Shown: positions 21,801 through 30,012 of the stretch, piece by piece
Layout: each line of letters opens with the position of its first letter
Position numbering within the stretch: position 1 is the first letter of the stretch
DNA from: Nectonema munidae
Lineage: Eukaryota > Nematomorpha > Nectonematoida > Nectonematidae
Assembly (NCBI GenBank): GCA_030549495.1
Contig: JAUIRK010000312.1
Coordinates: 1-64,000, forward strand
DNA length: 64,000 bases
Direction of reading: 5' to 3'
Notes under the pieces: generated by a model
What the model was told of the DNA's origin: nothing
Database searches by the model: none
Seen by the model: the letters and a program-made list of their open reading frames with translations, nothing else
Program-made: the position numbers and the translations under genes

Positions 21801-22473
21801 CAGCTCATCACATTGCGGGGAACAAGTGGTCAACGAGAAGGAGAAGCGCCCAACATTGATTCTCGATTATAACTATGGTAAAAAGGGTGTGGTCCAACTT
21901 GATCAAAACCTGGAGGAATTTACATGCCGAAGAAAAACAAATAGATGGCCTCTCTTATATTTATTCAATTTGATTGACGTGGCTATGAACAACTAATTTA
22001 TATTATCAAGAAATGACAGCAGTTTCCAAATAAGAGGATAATTTATGAAAGACTTGACGATAAAATTAGCCAAAGCTTCTGTTGAGCACAGATATAAAAA
22101 TAACAAAAAACTTCAAGAAATTTTGAGGCAGCAAAAATTTTTTCACGATTAATATAAATTTAATAAAATTTTTGAAACTTGATATATTTTATGTTTTTCT
22201 TGTATTCAAGTAGGTATATCTCATTATTTACATACAATATTTTTATAGTCTATAAAAGCACATGTTACAAAATATAACAAACAATAGTTTTAAGATAATT
22301 TTTTTACGACAAAAGGGTTAAGATATATATTCTTTATAAAAAGAACTAAATATTAAAATGGTAGAAAAACACGGTAATTAAGATCAAGAAAGAAATTACC
22401 ATATTGGACATTTAATTGAAGTCTTGAATCGTCGCAATACGAAGTCAAGTTCCGTATCTATTTCAAGATCCAT
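821..22473 (-). CDS. BRCA1: BRCA1-like gene: RING, SQ/TQ-rich centre, BRCT (split gene)
   Basis: Family role: nuclear E3 ubiquitin ligase scaffold (with BARD1) in homologous recombination and DNA-damage signalling. Exons seen, in coding order: 22473-22400, 21711-21658, 20545-20471, 18552-18497, 18437-17812, 17759-17066, 11951-11607, 7134-6956, 2347-2036, 1618-1394. All have GT/AG borders, and the phases agree at every junction (880 codons in total). The N-terminus is a C3HC4 RING and the end is BRCT1 with CERTLKFFFGVA, close to human CERTLKYFLGIA. The centre carries about 18 SQ/TQ dipeptides and a basic stretch (RLKKIKRSKKILNRIKRTK) that could be a nuclear localisation signal. Probable BRCT2 pieces lie at 1102-1016 and about 885-821, with AATAAA (minus) at 799-794 after the stop. 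The joins after 1394 are unresolved. An exon equivalent to the human post-RING helix was not found. The protein is shorter than human BRCA1 (1,863 aa). Confidence 0.88.
1016..1250 (-). CDS. BRCA1: Probable BRCA1 exons: BRCT linker and start of BRCT2
   Basis: Two short stretches. 1250-1191 reads LYQVEVVNAEDVVKALNNE before the donor GTATAT and resembles the human linker FEVRGDVVN; its upstream splice site is not clear. 1102-1016 (acceptor CATATCTAG, 29 codons, phase 0 both ends) reads ICLFVNKAETSKKLSSLRVS then TVKDLC, which aligns with human ICCYGPF...ASVVKEL of BRCT2. The join from 1394 to the first stretch is unresolved because the phase-0 options meet a stop. Confidence 0.5.
1394..1618 (-). 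CDS. BRCA1: BRCA1 BRCT1 core exon
   Basis: 225 nt, acceptor TACAATTTAG, donor GTAATT, phase 0 both ends. It reads SEVQKFSDSF...NVTHVVVKA...CERTLKFFFGVAASKPILSADWIVDSLKEE. THVV.K, CERTLK(F/Y)F.G(V/I)A and W(I/V)..S(L/I)KE are hallmark positions of the BRCA1 first BRCT repeat, including the conserved tryptophan. An insertion of about eight residues (YGDGSSSRP) lies before CERT. This exon identifies the whole gene. Confidence 0.9.
2036..2347 (-). CDS. BRCA1: BRCA1 exon entering BRCT1
   Basis: 312 nt (104 codons, phase 0 both ends). An acidic start (LEDDLNATF) leads to a serine/threonine-rich linker and then the first BRCT strand: DIVFITSGLSKDFK, matching human SMVVSGLTPEEFM. The donor GTAATC follows the lysine codon. 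The acceptor used is AAAG at 2349-2348. Confidence 0.82.
2427..2636. mobile_element. Foldback MITE (two 85-bp inverted arms)
   Basis: The left arm 2427-2511 and right arm 2551-2636 are near-perfect reverse complements, each containing CGCCCACAGT...CATATGCGGGAGA. They are separated by a unique centre of about 40 bp (CCTCCACAGCTCCACCACTC). No coding sequence. It lies in a BRCA1 intron 80 bp from the exon at 2347. The near identity of the arms suggests a recent insertion. The family is not recognised. Confidence 0.75.
3140..3440 (+). mobile_element. RTE-type LINE fragment, ORF C-terminal end
   Basis: Reading the plus strand, pieces of RVRWLGHLERME...GRPKKTWDDVVKEDM and LLDRPWLASI are visible. 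These are the typical last residues of RTE/BovB-like reverse transcriptase proteins (WxGHVxRM...GRPKKRWxDCV). The reading frame is shifted at least once, so this is a dead 5'-truncated copy. It lies inside a BRCA1 intron. 3445-5000 beyond it is AT-rich with no gene seen, apart from a weak CxxC motif near 3520. Confidence 0.65.
5015..5320 (+). mobile_element. RTE-type LINE fragment, RT thumb region
   Basis: The plus strand encodes CIRAVIVYGFETWNTKT and then, in another frame, TETAMLRRMRGAKIPKKELL. This matches the (C/Y)xRxVxxYGxETW...RTExRMLRWM block that precedes the C-terminal end of RTE-like LINE proteins. A frameshift and stops make it non-functional. With the 3140-3440 piece it shows that an RTE family has been active here. 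It sits in a BRCA1 intron. Confidence 0.65.
5795..5880. mobile_element. pogo/Tigger-like terminal repeat remnant
   Basis: The stretch TCGGATAAACGAGGTCTGACTATA near 5843-5866 resembles the terminal repeats of pogo/Tigger-type Tc1-mariner elements (TCGGATAAxxGAGGTxTGACT). I did not find a matching opposite end, so the extent is uncertain. 5881-6955 and 7135-7800 are otherwise AT-rich intron in which I see no gene beyond the BRCA1 exon at 6956-7134. Confidence 0.3.
6956..7134 (-). CDS. BRCA1: BRCA1 acidic exon before BRCT
   Basis: 179 nt between the acceptor TTTCTAAAAAG and the donor GTATAT, incoming phase 1 and outgoing phase 0, which fit the exons on both sides. It reads QDSQLCSINDNLLEKMNEIE then a strongly acidic run ending LITQEDAINFLNENA. 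It was missed by simple ORF length criteria because a stop follows soon after the donor. Composition and SQ/TQ content match the neighbouring exons. Confidence 0.72.
7820..8150. repeat. Tandem duplication, about 185-bp unit
   Basis: Two copies share GTTAGGTTTAGTGTTAGCGCA(T/A)TCGTAC and then GACATTCTTGACACAAAATTTCCTAT...TAATACACGTCTGACACAAA. They begin near 7845 and 8030, and the spacers differ in TACATACA runs. This is intronic. Directly after it, 8150-8215 has repeated GGACATTTGG/GGACATTAAG words, a separate low-copy repeat. 8260-9030 is AT-rich with nothing recognised. Confidence 0.7.
9294..9812 (-). pseudogene. hAT transposase fragment (BED zinc finger, ZBED/SCAND3-like)
   Basis: The reading frame from about 9812 runs KRKYDDDYLKYGF, then CVICYKILGNDAMRPS, HLKTTH, and a following region (QKNSKAVEASYEIAMLI, KPCLLLACKLVLGKD) typical of the ZBED5/FAM200/SCAND3 family of hAT-derived proteins. 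The BED finger has C-x2-C and H-x4-H pairs. The frame stops after roughly 170 residues, whereas full transposases have about 600. The catalytic RNase H-like core and the C-terminal dimerisation domain are absent. No clear start codon, so I treat it as a truncated copy. Confidence 0.8.
10126..10206. mobile_element. Small inverted-repeat insertion (MITE) nested in hAT
   Basis: TACCGTGTATAAGGCGAC at the left faces GTCGTCTTACACGTGGAAATATACGGTA at the right, about 80 bp end to end. The inverted ends resemble a widespread class of Tc1/mariner-type MITEs with ACCGTATATA...AAGACGAC ends. It lies within the hAT copy at 9031-10455 and so is younger. Confidence 0.45.
11085..11400. mobile_element. Non-autonomous hAT-like element
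   Basis: The left end CAGGATTCACCAAACTTTTC (near 11090) and right end GGCCCGTGGGCTGTAGTTTGGCGACTCTTG (in two parts, near 11368-11395) are inverted. The repeated word GGGCCGGAT recurs at 11118, 11150 and 11334. Ends of the type CAGGGGTCGGCAAACTxxGGCCC are typical of non-autonomous hAT elements in animals. No coding capacity seen. Confidence 0.55.
11424..11561. mobile_element. TTAA-flanked MITE (piggyBac-like)
   Basis: 138 bp bounded by TTAA on both sides (11424-11427 and 11558-11561). The inverted ends are CCCATTTAAGACCA and TGGCCGTAAATGGG. TTAA target sites with CCC-starting ends are the piggyBac superfamily signature. The inside contains three spaced GCAGACGA words. A partial copy in the opposite orientation lies at 56957-57076. 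It ends 46 bp from a BRCA1 splice donor. Confidence 0.7.
11607..11951 (-). CDS. BRCA1: BRCA1 acidic exon
   Basis: 345 nt, acceptor ATTTATTAG, donor GTAACA, phase 1 in and out. The protein is acidic and carries FPTQMSTQN, AESQKT, LSSQDE and NSTQHE, all candidate ATM/ATR sites by motif. The exon keeps the phase of the 17066 exon across an intron of about 5.1 kb. A TTAA-flanked MITE sits 46 bp past its donor, so the open frame runs into that repeat until a stop at 11518. Confidence 0.75.
12376..12697. repeat. Direct duplication, copy 1 of 2
   Basis: About 322 bp starting CAAGTATTCATTATCCTAAA and ending GGATGGAG, almost identical to 16437-16757 in the same orientation; I see only a handful of differences. 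Both copies lie in the same BRCA1 intron, 4 kb apart. No open frame, terminal repeat or poly-A marks it as a known mobile family. Confidence 0.9.
12711..12995. mobile_element. Poly-C bounded MITE-like element
   Basis: The left end CAGGGCCGTATACAGC runs into CCCCCCCCCC; the right end is CCCCCCCCCAATTGAAAAGTCCTAGCTACGGGGCTG. The ends are loosely inverted (CAGGGCCGTA against CAGCCCCGTA) and the inner side of each is a C run on this strand. Related ends with C or G runs occur at 13511-13530, 38612-38625 and 39420-39475. The superfamily is uncertain. Confidence 0.45.
14125..14265 (+). mobile_element. tRNA-derived SINE, family 2
   Basis: A tRNA-like head includes the RNA polymerase III B-box GGTTCGATTCC at 14169-14179, preceded by CATACTGACTAGTGATGCTG, an A-box-like stretch. 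A body ends in TTGGTGATACCGACAATAAAAAAAA. It differs from the other SINE family in this window (B-box GGTTCGATCCC, body GCATCAAGCC). Insertion is in a BRCA1 intron. 14270-16436 is AT-rich intron with no gene recognised. Confidence 0.6.
16437..16757. repeat. Direct duplication, copy 2 of 2
   Basis: A near-identical copy of 12376-12697 in the same orientation. The flanks differ completely (after GGATGGAG this copy continues AAATCTAAAGG). It is placed 300 bp downstream (in gene sense, upstream) of the BRCA1 exon 17066-17759. Confidence 0.9.
17066..17759 (-). CDS. BRCA1: BRCA1 central exon b
   Basis: 694 nt beginning ISQEELNNHFDEV after the acceptor ACTTTTAG and ending KLRKS at the donor GTAATC (phase 1). 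The frame is continuous with the preceding exon across a 52-nt intron. It is lysine/serine-rich, with SQ motifs (ISQEE, FQSQKE, IPSQTT, TSQSI). There is a short hydrophobic patch near PPFFLSMFNLMKSIY. No folded domain is visible. Confidence 0.8.
17812..18437 (-). CDS. BRCA1: BRCA1 central exon a (low-complexity, basic end)
   Basis: 626 nt open from the acceptor TTTTGTAG to the donor GTAACT, encoding about 209 residues. It is hydrophilic and predicted disordered, with several SQ/TQ pairs (FSQDYE, TSQSHK, ATQQTISSQDY, DTQSSF, LSQQTK). A strongly basic run near the C-terminal end (RLKKIKRSKKILNRIKRTKTKK in two overlapping clusters) could be a nuclear localisation signal. The following intron is only 52 nt. 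The position corresponds to the large exon 11 of vertebrate BRCA1. Confidence 0.8.
18497..18552 (-). CDS. BRCA1: BRCA1 short linker exon
   Basis: A 56-nt exon (FAKPVEIPASTHASISPL) between an AG at 18554-18553 and the donor GTATTT. Its incoming phase 2 fits the RING exon and its outgoing phase 1 fits the large exon starting at 18437, where the split codon gives alanine. It has no domain I recognise. It is called an exon mainly on phase fit, so a different or additional exon between 18.6 and 20.4 kb remains possible. Confidence 0.55.
20338..20430 (-). mobile_element. tRNA-derived SINE, family 1 (partial)
   Basis: Reading the minus strand: GGTTAGATACTGGGTTTTGATAACTC, then GGGTTCGATCCCGTATCAAGC, an intact B-box, then a truncated body. 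It shares the head with copies at 21196, 58385 and 61694. It ends about 40 bp from the donor side of the BRCA1 RING exon at 20471. Confidence 0.7.
20471..20545 (-). CDS. BRCA1: BRCA1 RING exon 3 (last zinc ligands)
   Basis: A 75-nt exon between the acceptor TTCTATTTTTTAG and the donor GTACAC. It reads SCIIQC...LCPVCKKKLLK and supplies the remaining ligands of the C3HC4 RING. The CPVCK end matches human CPLCK, and the exon closes in AAAAG with phase 2, as the equivalent human exon does. The interval between the sixth and seventh zinc ligands is one residue shorter than in human (13 against 14). Confidence 0.85.
21196..21348 (+). mobile_element. tRNA-derived SINE, family 1
   Basis: GTGAGTAAGGTTGGTTAGATACTGGGATTTGATAACTCAAGG (in parts), the B-box GGTTCGATCCC, GCATCAAGCC, then the body GTTTGATACAAGTGGCGCAAGTGTGCCTTCTTG..., ending near CACCTTTAGAGAAAGTG. 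The same order is seen at 61694-61840, giving a family consensus of about 145 bp. It lies in the BRCA1 intron between two RING exons. Confidence 0.75.
21658..21711 (-). CDS. BRCA1: BRCA1 RING exon 2 (54 nt)
   Basis: A 54-nt exon, preceded by TTCATAG and followed by the donor GTATCC. It completes the split cysteine and reads CLCTLVNPVSSFCRHAFC plus a split arginine codon. This aligns residue for residue with human CLELIKEPVSTKCDHIFC(K), including the C-x-H-x2-C zinc ligands, and human exon 3 is also exactly 54 nt. Incoming and outgoing phase are both 2, as in human. Confidence 0.88.
22400..22473 (-). CDS. BRCA1: BRCA1 first coding exon (start codon, first zinc pair)
   Basis: The ATG at 22473-22471 opens MDLEIDTELDFVL... 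and the exon runs 24 codons plus TG, ending in CPI and the first two bases of the second cysteine codon before the donor GTAATT. Human BRCA1 also starts MDL and its first coding exon also ends inside CPI|C. No competing upstream ATG in this frame was needed. The segment before C22 should form the helix that pairs with BARD1; that is inferred from the family. Confidence 0.88.
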
Positions 22474-23879
22474 TTATATTCTGAAATATAAGAATAGTAT
22501 AAAAATTAATATTTATTAGTTTTAAAAGTATGGTAAGGGGTAATCAAGAAAGGAAATAGAAAATATCTTTAATTAGAATAGAAGCGAGATATAATATTAT
22601 CAACTCAAACTTCAATATCTATCCTATTTTTGAAATTCTAACTCCTTAAAAAAATCGCATATCTTAATTTTGACTCTGAAACTTTTATGTAAGAATGTTT
22701 ATATGCAATAAAAAAATAATTATCTTAAATCTTACAGTTTATAACTTAAATTCTTTTATTATTTAAGGTAGTATTTAAAAATAACGAAAAAATCAAAAAT
22801 TGGTGGGAAATAAAAAGTTCTTATGTTCATTTTAAATTTGGATGTAAATTCTATAAAATAATTTAGCAAAATAAAAGAATTAATATAATTCATATTATAA
22901 GATCATTTTTTGTGAATAATATTTTTCAAATCACTCTATATTATTACTTCTATTTTTGATCAATGAATGCTAAATTAATTAATGCAAGTTTAATTGGCTG
23001 CTCCCCTGCTGATGTGAATTCTAATGTGAATAAAATACGAAAGGAAAAACACTTTGCAAAAACTTTATTTATATCTCAAGCACCATGGCGCTTATATTCA
23101 TAAACTGAAAAAATATACTTTAAAAATAAAAAAAGGGTGTTGATCTTGGTAGGAGGTGAGGAAAAATGAAAGCGTGGGAGAGTGACTGTAAAAGTATGAA
23201 TAAATTTTTGTACTTTTTAAAAATAATATATAGAAAAACAATAATTCTCATGCATTCAGAATGAGTATTATGTATTTAGATAATTATGATATAAAAATGA
23301 AGAAGGCATATATTGTTTTAAGTATGATATAATTCTCATATTTCTAAAAAAATAATAAAATTTTAAAATGTTTATATTTTAAATATCATTTTTTTGGCAA
23401 AAATTTTTTCTTTATTTTTTTATATGAAATTTATTGAATAAAACAAACAACAGGAAGCAATTATAGAAAGTAAAAAATAGAAAAATTAAAAATTGATTTT
23501 GCTTCCCTACATAACGAAATAAACATTATTTGTTATAAATTGGTGCATAAAATAGGGTGCAATATGATTTCAAATTATGAAAATGAAAAATAGAAATTAT
23601 AAAATTCAGAAAAAAAGTGTTTTTTTCTTATGTAGGATGGCCAAAGCAATTTTTCATTCTTCTATTTTATATTTTATATAAATATTTCCTATTGTCTGTT
23701 TCATATAAAAATAAACAAAAAAAAATTTAGAAAAATTATCAAATTTAAAATATGAACTCTTTAAAAATATAACATTTATATATATAAATGTTTTTTTTGT
23801 TCTTTAGGTCGAACGGAGGAGTCCATATGGATCACAGTTTTAGGTTGCCGTGCTTTTGATGTCACTTATATTATCCATC
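22474..23879. other. BRCA1 upstream region, no gene seen
   Basis: AT-rich sequence upstream of the BRCA1 start. The promoter and 5' untranslated exon should be here, but I recognise no diagnostic promoter element or coding frame. An isolated GC-rich word (GGCTGCTCCCCTGCTGATGTG) lies at about 22997-23017. Confidence 0.3.
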
Positions 23880-23899
23880 TTAACCCTATTATTGCTGGA

Positions 23900-23937
<38 letters not shown>

Positions 23938-24189
23938 GTGGCGTAAAACGCCCCCTCCCCCTTCACTAAAAAATTAATTGTAGAAAATTGGCTGAATCTT
24001 ATCCCTTCAAATTTTATGATTTTTCCTAAAATCGCTTGCTGCATCTTTTGAAAACATTTTAATGATAGTTGAATGACCATTTCATGTCCAAAGCTGACAA
24101 TCAAAATCAAAAATAATTTTTTTTCAGCAAAATTTTGACATTATCTGTACTTAACCTTATAACTTAGGATTTATATTATATAATGCCCT

Positions 24190-25860
24190 GAAAATGTTTA
24201 ATTATGTACAGTTTTGAACGCATAACACTTTGTATATATAATTTTTTCAATAAGCAGGGCTAATTTTTAGAAAATGTCAATCAAAATTTTGATTGATCAA
24301 AAATATATCTAATAAAATATACCTTCAAATTTTACATAAAATATATGTTTTTATACTAAATCGGTCATGCTGTTTTCATTTCTGGACTCATTTTTTACAT
24401 TTAGGATTTGAAAATACTTATAAGTGTTAATCAAATTTGCGGTTTACTTCTCAAAATTGTCTCCATAAACATTCCTTCACATTTTACATAAAATATATGT
24501 GTTATACTAAATCGGCCATGCTGGTTTCATTTCAGGACTCATTTTTTACATTTAGGATTTGAAAATACCTATAAGTGTTAATCAAATTTGCGGTTTACTT
24601 CTAAAAATTATCTCCAAAAACATTCATTCAAATTTAACAATGAAATATACTTGTTATACTAAATCGGCCATGCTGGTTTCATTTCTGGACTCATTTTTTA
24701 CGTTTAGGATTTTGAAAATACCTATAAGTGTTAATTAAATTTGCGGTTTACTTCTAAAAATTGTCTCCAAATATATTCATTGAAATTTTACAATGAAATA
24801 TATGTTTTTATACCAAATCAACCATGCTGTTTTCATTTCTGAAATCATTTTTCACATTAAGAGGTTTTAAAATATCTGTCAATGTCAATCAAATTTGGGG
24901 TTTACTTCTAAAAGCTATTTCCAAAAATATTCTCTAAATTTTAGAAGAAATATATGTTTTTATACGAAATCAATCATGCAGTTTTCATTTCTGAACTAAT
25001 TTTTTACATTTAGAATGTGAAAACACTTAAAAGTGTTAATGAAATTTGCGGTTTACTTCTTAAAATTGTCTCCAAAAACATTCATTCAAATTTTACAATT
25101 AAATATATGTTTTATACTAAATCGACCATGCTGGTTTCATTTCTGGACTCATTTTTTATATTTAGGATGTGAAAATACCTATAAATGTTATCAAAATTTG
25201 CGGTTTACTTCTAAAAATTGTTTCCAAAATCATTCATTCAAATTTTACATGAAATATATGTTTTTATAGCAATTAGATCATGATGGTTTCATTTCTGGGC
25301 GCAGATTTCGCATTTGGAGGTCTTACTGCTAGTGTCAATCAAATTTGCGATTTATGCCGTAAAACTATATCCCAAATATTCTCTCTAATTTTACGTAAAA
25401 TATATGTTTTTATACCAACATGATAATTTTTATTTCTGAAATTATTTTTTGCATTTAGAGGTTTTAACGTCTGAAAGTATCAATTAAATGTTCGATTTAC
25501 GTCTAATGTCTACAGAAATATTTTTGAAATTTAAGTAAAATATCTGTTTTTATTCCAAATGGAAGATTCTGGTTTCATTTTTGGACTCAGGTTTGGCATT
25601 TATTTTTTTAAAATATCTGAAAGCTTCAATCAGATTTGCAGTTTACTTCTAGATACTGTCTTCAAAAAAATTTTCAAAAAAATAAAATATCTGTTTTATA
25701 CCAAATCGACTATGCTTATTTTATTTCTGTACTGGATTTTGGATAATACGTTTAAAAAATATCTCGAAGTGGCAATTGAATTAGTAATCTATGCCTGAAA
25801 ATCTGTTCTGTAAAAAATTTTCAAAAAATGGCTGCATATTAGATATATAGTAAAAATATA
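24190..25860. repeat. Tandem array A, period about 150 bp, roughly 11 units
   Basis: The landmark TTTTTTACATTTAGGAT recurs near 24396, 24547, 24697, 24850, 25002, 25153 and, more diverged, 25302 to 25740. Each unit also holds CCATGCTG(G/T)TTTCATTTCTGGACTC and AAATTTGCGGTTTACTTCTAAAA. The units in the middle are most alike and those at the right edge most diverged. Confidence 0.85.
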
Positions 25861-26679
25861 CTTTTTTTTTGTATATTTTGGCTTATAATACTTTCTACAA
25901 TCATCTTGAGAATGAAATATTTATTAAAAAAACAAACAAAACGTATTATAAAATATTTTGAAAAAAGGAACCAAGTTGGTTTAATTATATAAGAGATGCT
26001 TCAAAAAGATTTTGACTGTGAAAAAGAAGTTTCTCTTTAAAAATTAAAAATATTTAAATATATAGCTTATCATATAGGATTACAATTAACATTTAGCTAA
26101 GATGGGTAGGAAATCTGAAAATTTAGAATAGGTCAGATTTATCAAAAATGGCACATATGCCAATATATGAGAATTTAGTCACTATCAAGATATTTAGAAT
26201 TTAAATTGAATTTGTCCATATTTTTCCTTTTGTGCCAAAGAAATAATTTTTTAGATGAATAACGTGGACAACTTTTTGTAATTGAACAATGAACATCACG
26301 AATGATTCATCAGAAAAAAACCTTTGAAATGATATTAGTTGACAAATATACAGGACTGATAATAAAATACACGATACTGATTAAAAAGTCTAAGATCATC
26401 AAGAAGATTCTTTAATCAGAATGCTTTGAGAGAGGAAAAAAGTAATTTTAACATTATAAAAAAAAATTTCGAACACACATTGAAGAAAATAAATTTCTAA
26501 TGAAAAAAGAGCTACCAAGAAAGGATCATCATGGAATGAATAGCAAAATTACATACTGTAAATTATAATATGACGTAGAGACTACGAGCCGATAACGAAT
26601 TTGTAACCAAAAAGATGGAGGTCCTATCGAGTTACATAGGTTACTGTAGAATGAAATATTTTGAGTGAATTATCGATTT

Positions 26680-27700
26680 TTTTGACAGGTTTTATTGATT
26701 TTATAAAAAATGTCATCATTAAATTCTACATACTTGTAATGTAAAAACTTTTTATAATAATAAAAATTTTAATTTTGACATGGGCTGTCATATTTAAATT
26801 ATTTTGTCAGGTTTGACTAATTTTTTATAAAAAAAAGGAATATAACCAGTAAATACAGTCCACTTGAAAATAGGTATATGTGTGTAAAATGCCATACACG
26901 GTAAACTTCATCATCTCCTTATATTTTCTATTAAACGTAATTCTCTAATTCAAAAAACCGTGCCTGATCTTTTCTTTTTGGGATAAATCAATTTTTTGAC
27001 AGTTTTGATTGATTTTCATAAAAAATGAATATCACCACTGAATTACGTATATTTGATAATGGGTATAAATGTGTAAAAAACTTTATATAATTATTTAGAT
27101 AAAAAGTTCCTTTTTGAGCTGAGCTGTCACATTTAGATCAATTTTTTGACAGGTTTGATTGATTTTCATAAAAAATGAATATGACCACTGAATTCAGCAT
27201 ATTTGAAAATGGGTATACATGTGTTAAAAACTTTATATAATTATTTAGATAAAAAGTTTTTTTTGAGATGAGCTGTCACATTTAGATCAATTTTTTGATA
27301 TGTTTGATTGATTTTCATAAAAAATGAATATCACGACTGAATTCAGCATATTTGAAAATGGGTATACATGTGTAAAAAACTTTATATAAATATTTAAATA
27401 AAAAGTTTCTTTTTGAGATGAGCTGTCACATTTAGATCAATTTTTTGACAGGTTTGATTGATTTTCATAAAAAATGAATATCACCACTGAATTTAGCATA
27501 TTTGAAAATGGGTATACATGTGTAAAAAACTTTGTATAATTATTTAAATAAAAAGTTCCTTTTTTAGATGAGCTGTCAAATATAAATCAATTTTTTGACG
27601 GGTTTCATTGTTTTTGATAAAAAAATGGACATTACCACTGAATTCAGCATAGTTGAAATATACATGTAACATTAAAAATATTTATAAAAACTAATTAATA
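26680..27700. repeat. Tandem array B, period 150 bp
   Basis: The landmark CAATTTTTTGACAGGTTTGATTG recurs near 26988, 27138, 27288, 27438 and 27588, with two more diverged units from 26680. Units include CCACTGAATTCAGCATATTTGAAAATGGG and GAGCTGTCACATTTAGATC. The sequence differs from array A although the period is the same. 25861-26679 between the arrays is AT-rich with no feature seen. Confidence 0.85.
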
Positions 27701-28947
27701 TCTTAGAAAAATAGGGGGGGGGGCACTTTACGCCCCCCAGCACTTGAGCGGACAAATTTTGCACTAATAGGGTTAATGTGTTGACTGGTAACACATTGAC
27801 GTCGGCTTAAGAGTTAAAATTTTTAAATAAAATTTTCAAAAGTATAAAACGACTCAAGGCTAATATTATTTTATAGGATATTCAATTTTCCAGAAAAAAA
27901 AGTTTACCTTTACACAAATCGTTGCTTTGTTTATTTATTCACTTTATCATCTAAAAAATTAAATTCTTAAATTTATACTTTAATTTAACACTTGATTGTA
28001 TAATTTATAAAAGAAAATAAAACTAAAGAACAGAAAAAAGGTCTCATTACAGTTTCAAAACATCAGAAGTTTTAAAAAATTAAATGAATAAAAAATCAAG
28101 AAAAGTAAAAAACAAGAAAAATATTAAAAAATCAAGCCCCCATGAATCTATGGAGATGCTAGAATTAATGGAATAAAGCAAAAAAAAAGTATTCGAAAAA
28201 TGATAAAACAAAAAACTACAAATGCTGGCACAAAATATGAAAAAAAAGTATGAAAAGAAAAAAGAGAGTTAAAAGACTTTTAGAAAATATAGATGTAGAA
28301 TGTAAAGCAAAATATCAAAAATAAATAAATAACATAAAGAAAGAAAGATTTATTGTACATAAAAAGCATATTTGAAGAAATAAAACAGTAAGAGAAAAAT
28401 CCATGAGCATTTTTGTCTTATCACTTTGTCTCAAGACTAATTAAAGTCGCTCTCAGTATTGCTCAAATTAAATGTAGGAAACAGGAAGTTAAATAAGTTA
28501 CAAATTGTGTTGGTATGATGGTTGATATGAAATGTAGATCAAATGAAAAATCATGTAAATATGAACATAAAAATATATATAAAATCAGAGGTCTGGCCAG
28601 ACCTCCGGGGAGACAACTCGCCAAACTTGCCAGCCTTATTATATATTTAAATGTGTAAATCGTAAAATGCTTAAAAAATATACTTAAAATAAAAATTTTC
28701 AAAAAATATTTTAAATACATATTAAAAGCCGCATTTCAAAAATTATACCTAAAAGTTCAAAAAATTTAACTTTGAAATTGCAGTTTTATTTAATAAAAAC
28801 TATATGATTGGTTGAAATGTTTATGTTGGTTTTGAGATATCAAAGCACTTTCGCAGTAAATATATGCTCGTTATGTTTAGGTGGTTAATCATTTTTTGTG
28901 TTTTTTTTTGGGGGGGGGTGGGGGGCCTTGGGAAGGGAATATATAAA

Positions 28948-29062
<115 letters not shown>

Positions 29063-29331
29063 CTTTTTGAAAATTTTTACTTGTTTGATTTGAAGAAAGA
29101 ATTAAACTGTTTTTCAATATTTCTTTTTCATGATATATATATCATTAGAAAGCTTATCGTTTGCTACATACTCTAGAATAATTTATTTTTGCAAAAGTTT
29201 TAAAAAATTTTAATAAATGGACATTACTTCAAAAAATTTTGTCTAAATTTTTGAAAAAATTACGGACCACCTTTTTGTTGAAGCATAATCTGTCTTTTTT
29301 AAAAAAAAATAAATGAAAATGGTATCATTGG

Positions 29332-30012
29332 AAAGGTATACTCTTTGTGGTTAACATAGGCTAGGTTATAAAAATAAATATATTTTCATTTTTCCAAAAT
29401 CTGCTTTTATGTGAGGTCAGTCAAGTTTTATCTAGTTTCAAAAAATACCAATAATAATTAACGTTCTTAATTTATATAATATTTTTTCAATATTTTATAT
29501 TCACAAAGGTAAAATATGATTTTTACATTTTAAAATTTCATAGTTGAAGAAAACTGTCGAAAATTAATATATATTTTTTACTTTTTATGGGTCAGTAGTA
29601 TAGGTCAGTATAATGTTTTTCTAATAAATTTTAAATTATTTTTGAAGTGAAAAATGTTGATCGAATGTACAAGATTTGAAGCTATACTCTTTGTGGGTAA
29701 AGTAGGCTAGGTTTTACAAATAAATATATTTTTATTTTTCCAAAATCCGCTTTTATGTGAGGTCAGTCAACTTTTATCTAGTTTCAAAAAATACCAATAA
29801 TTAACGTGATGAGTTTATATATTATTTCTTCAAAATTTTATATTCACAAAGGTAGAATATGGTTTTTAACATTTTAAAATGTCATAGTTAAATAAAACTG
29901 TCGAAAATTAATATATATTTTTTACTTTTTATGGGTCAGTAGTATAGGTCAGTATAATATTTTTCTAATAAATTTTAAATTATTTTTCAAGTGAAAAATG
30001 TCGATTAAATGT
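29332..30012. repeat. Tandem duplication, about 345-bp unit, two copies
   Basis: Copy 1 (29332-29665) and copy 2 (29680-30012) share TATACTCTTTGTGG, GGCTAGGTT, CTTTTATGTGAGGTCAGTCAA, TTTCAAAAAATACCAATAA and GGGTCAGTAGTATAGGTCAG in the same order. Divergence is modest. No coding frame. Confidence 0.85.

Larger units (their letters stand above)
23880..27776. mobile_element. TTAA-bounded 3.9-kb element filled with 150-bp tandem arrays
   Basis: The ends are TTAACCCTATTATTGC (23880) and GCACTAATAGGGTTAA (to 27776), inverted with one mismatch, and TTAA is at both borders. Just inside, both sides carry a G-run and a GGCGTAAA.(C/T)GCC motif (GGCGTAAAACGCC left; GGCACTTTACGCC right). No transposase frame is visible. 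The bulk is two arrays, described separately. The TTAA borders point to a piggyBac-like non-autonomous element; this is inference. Confidence 0.6.
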
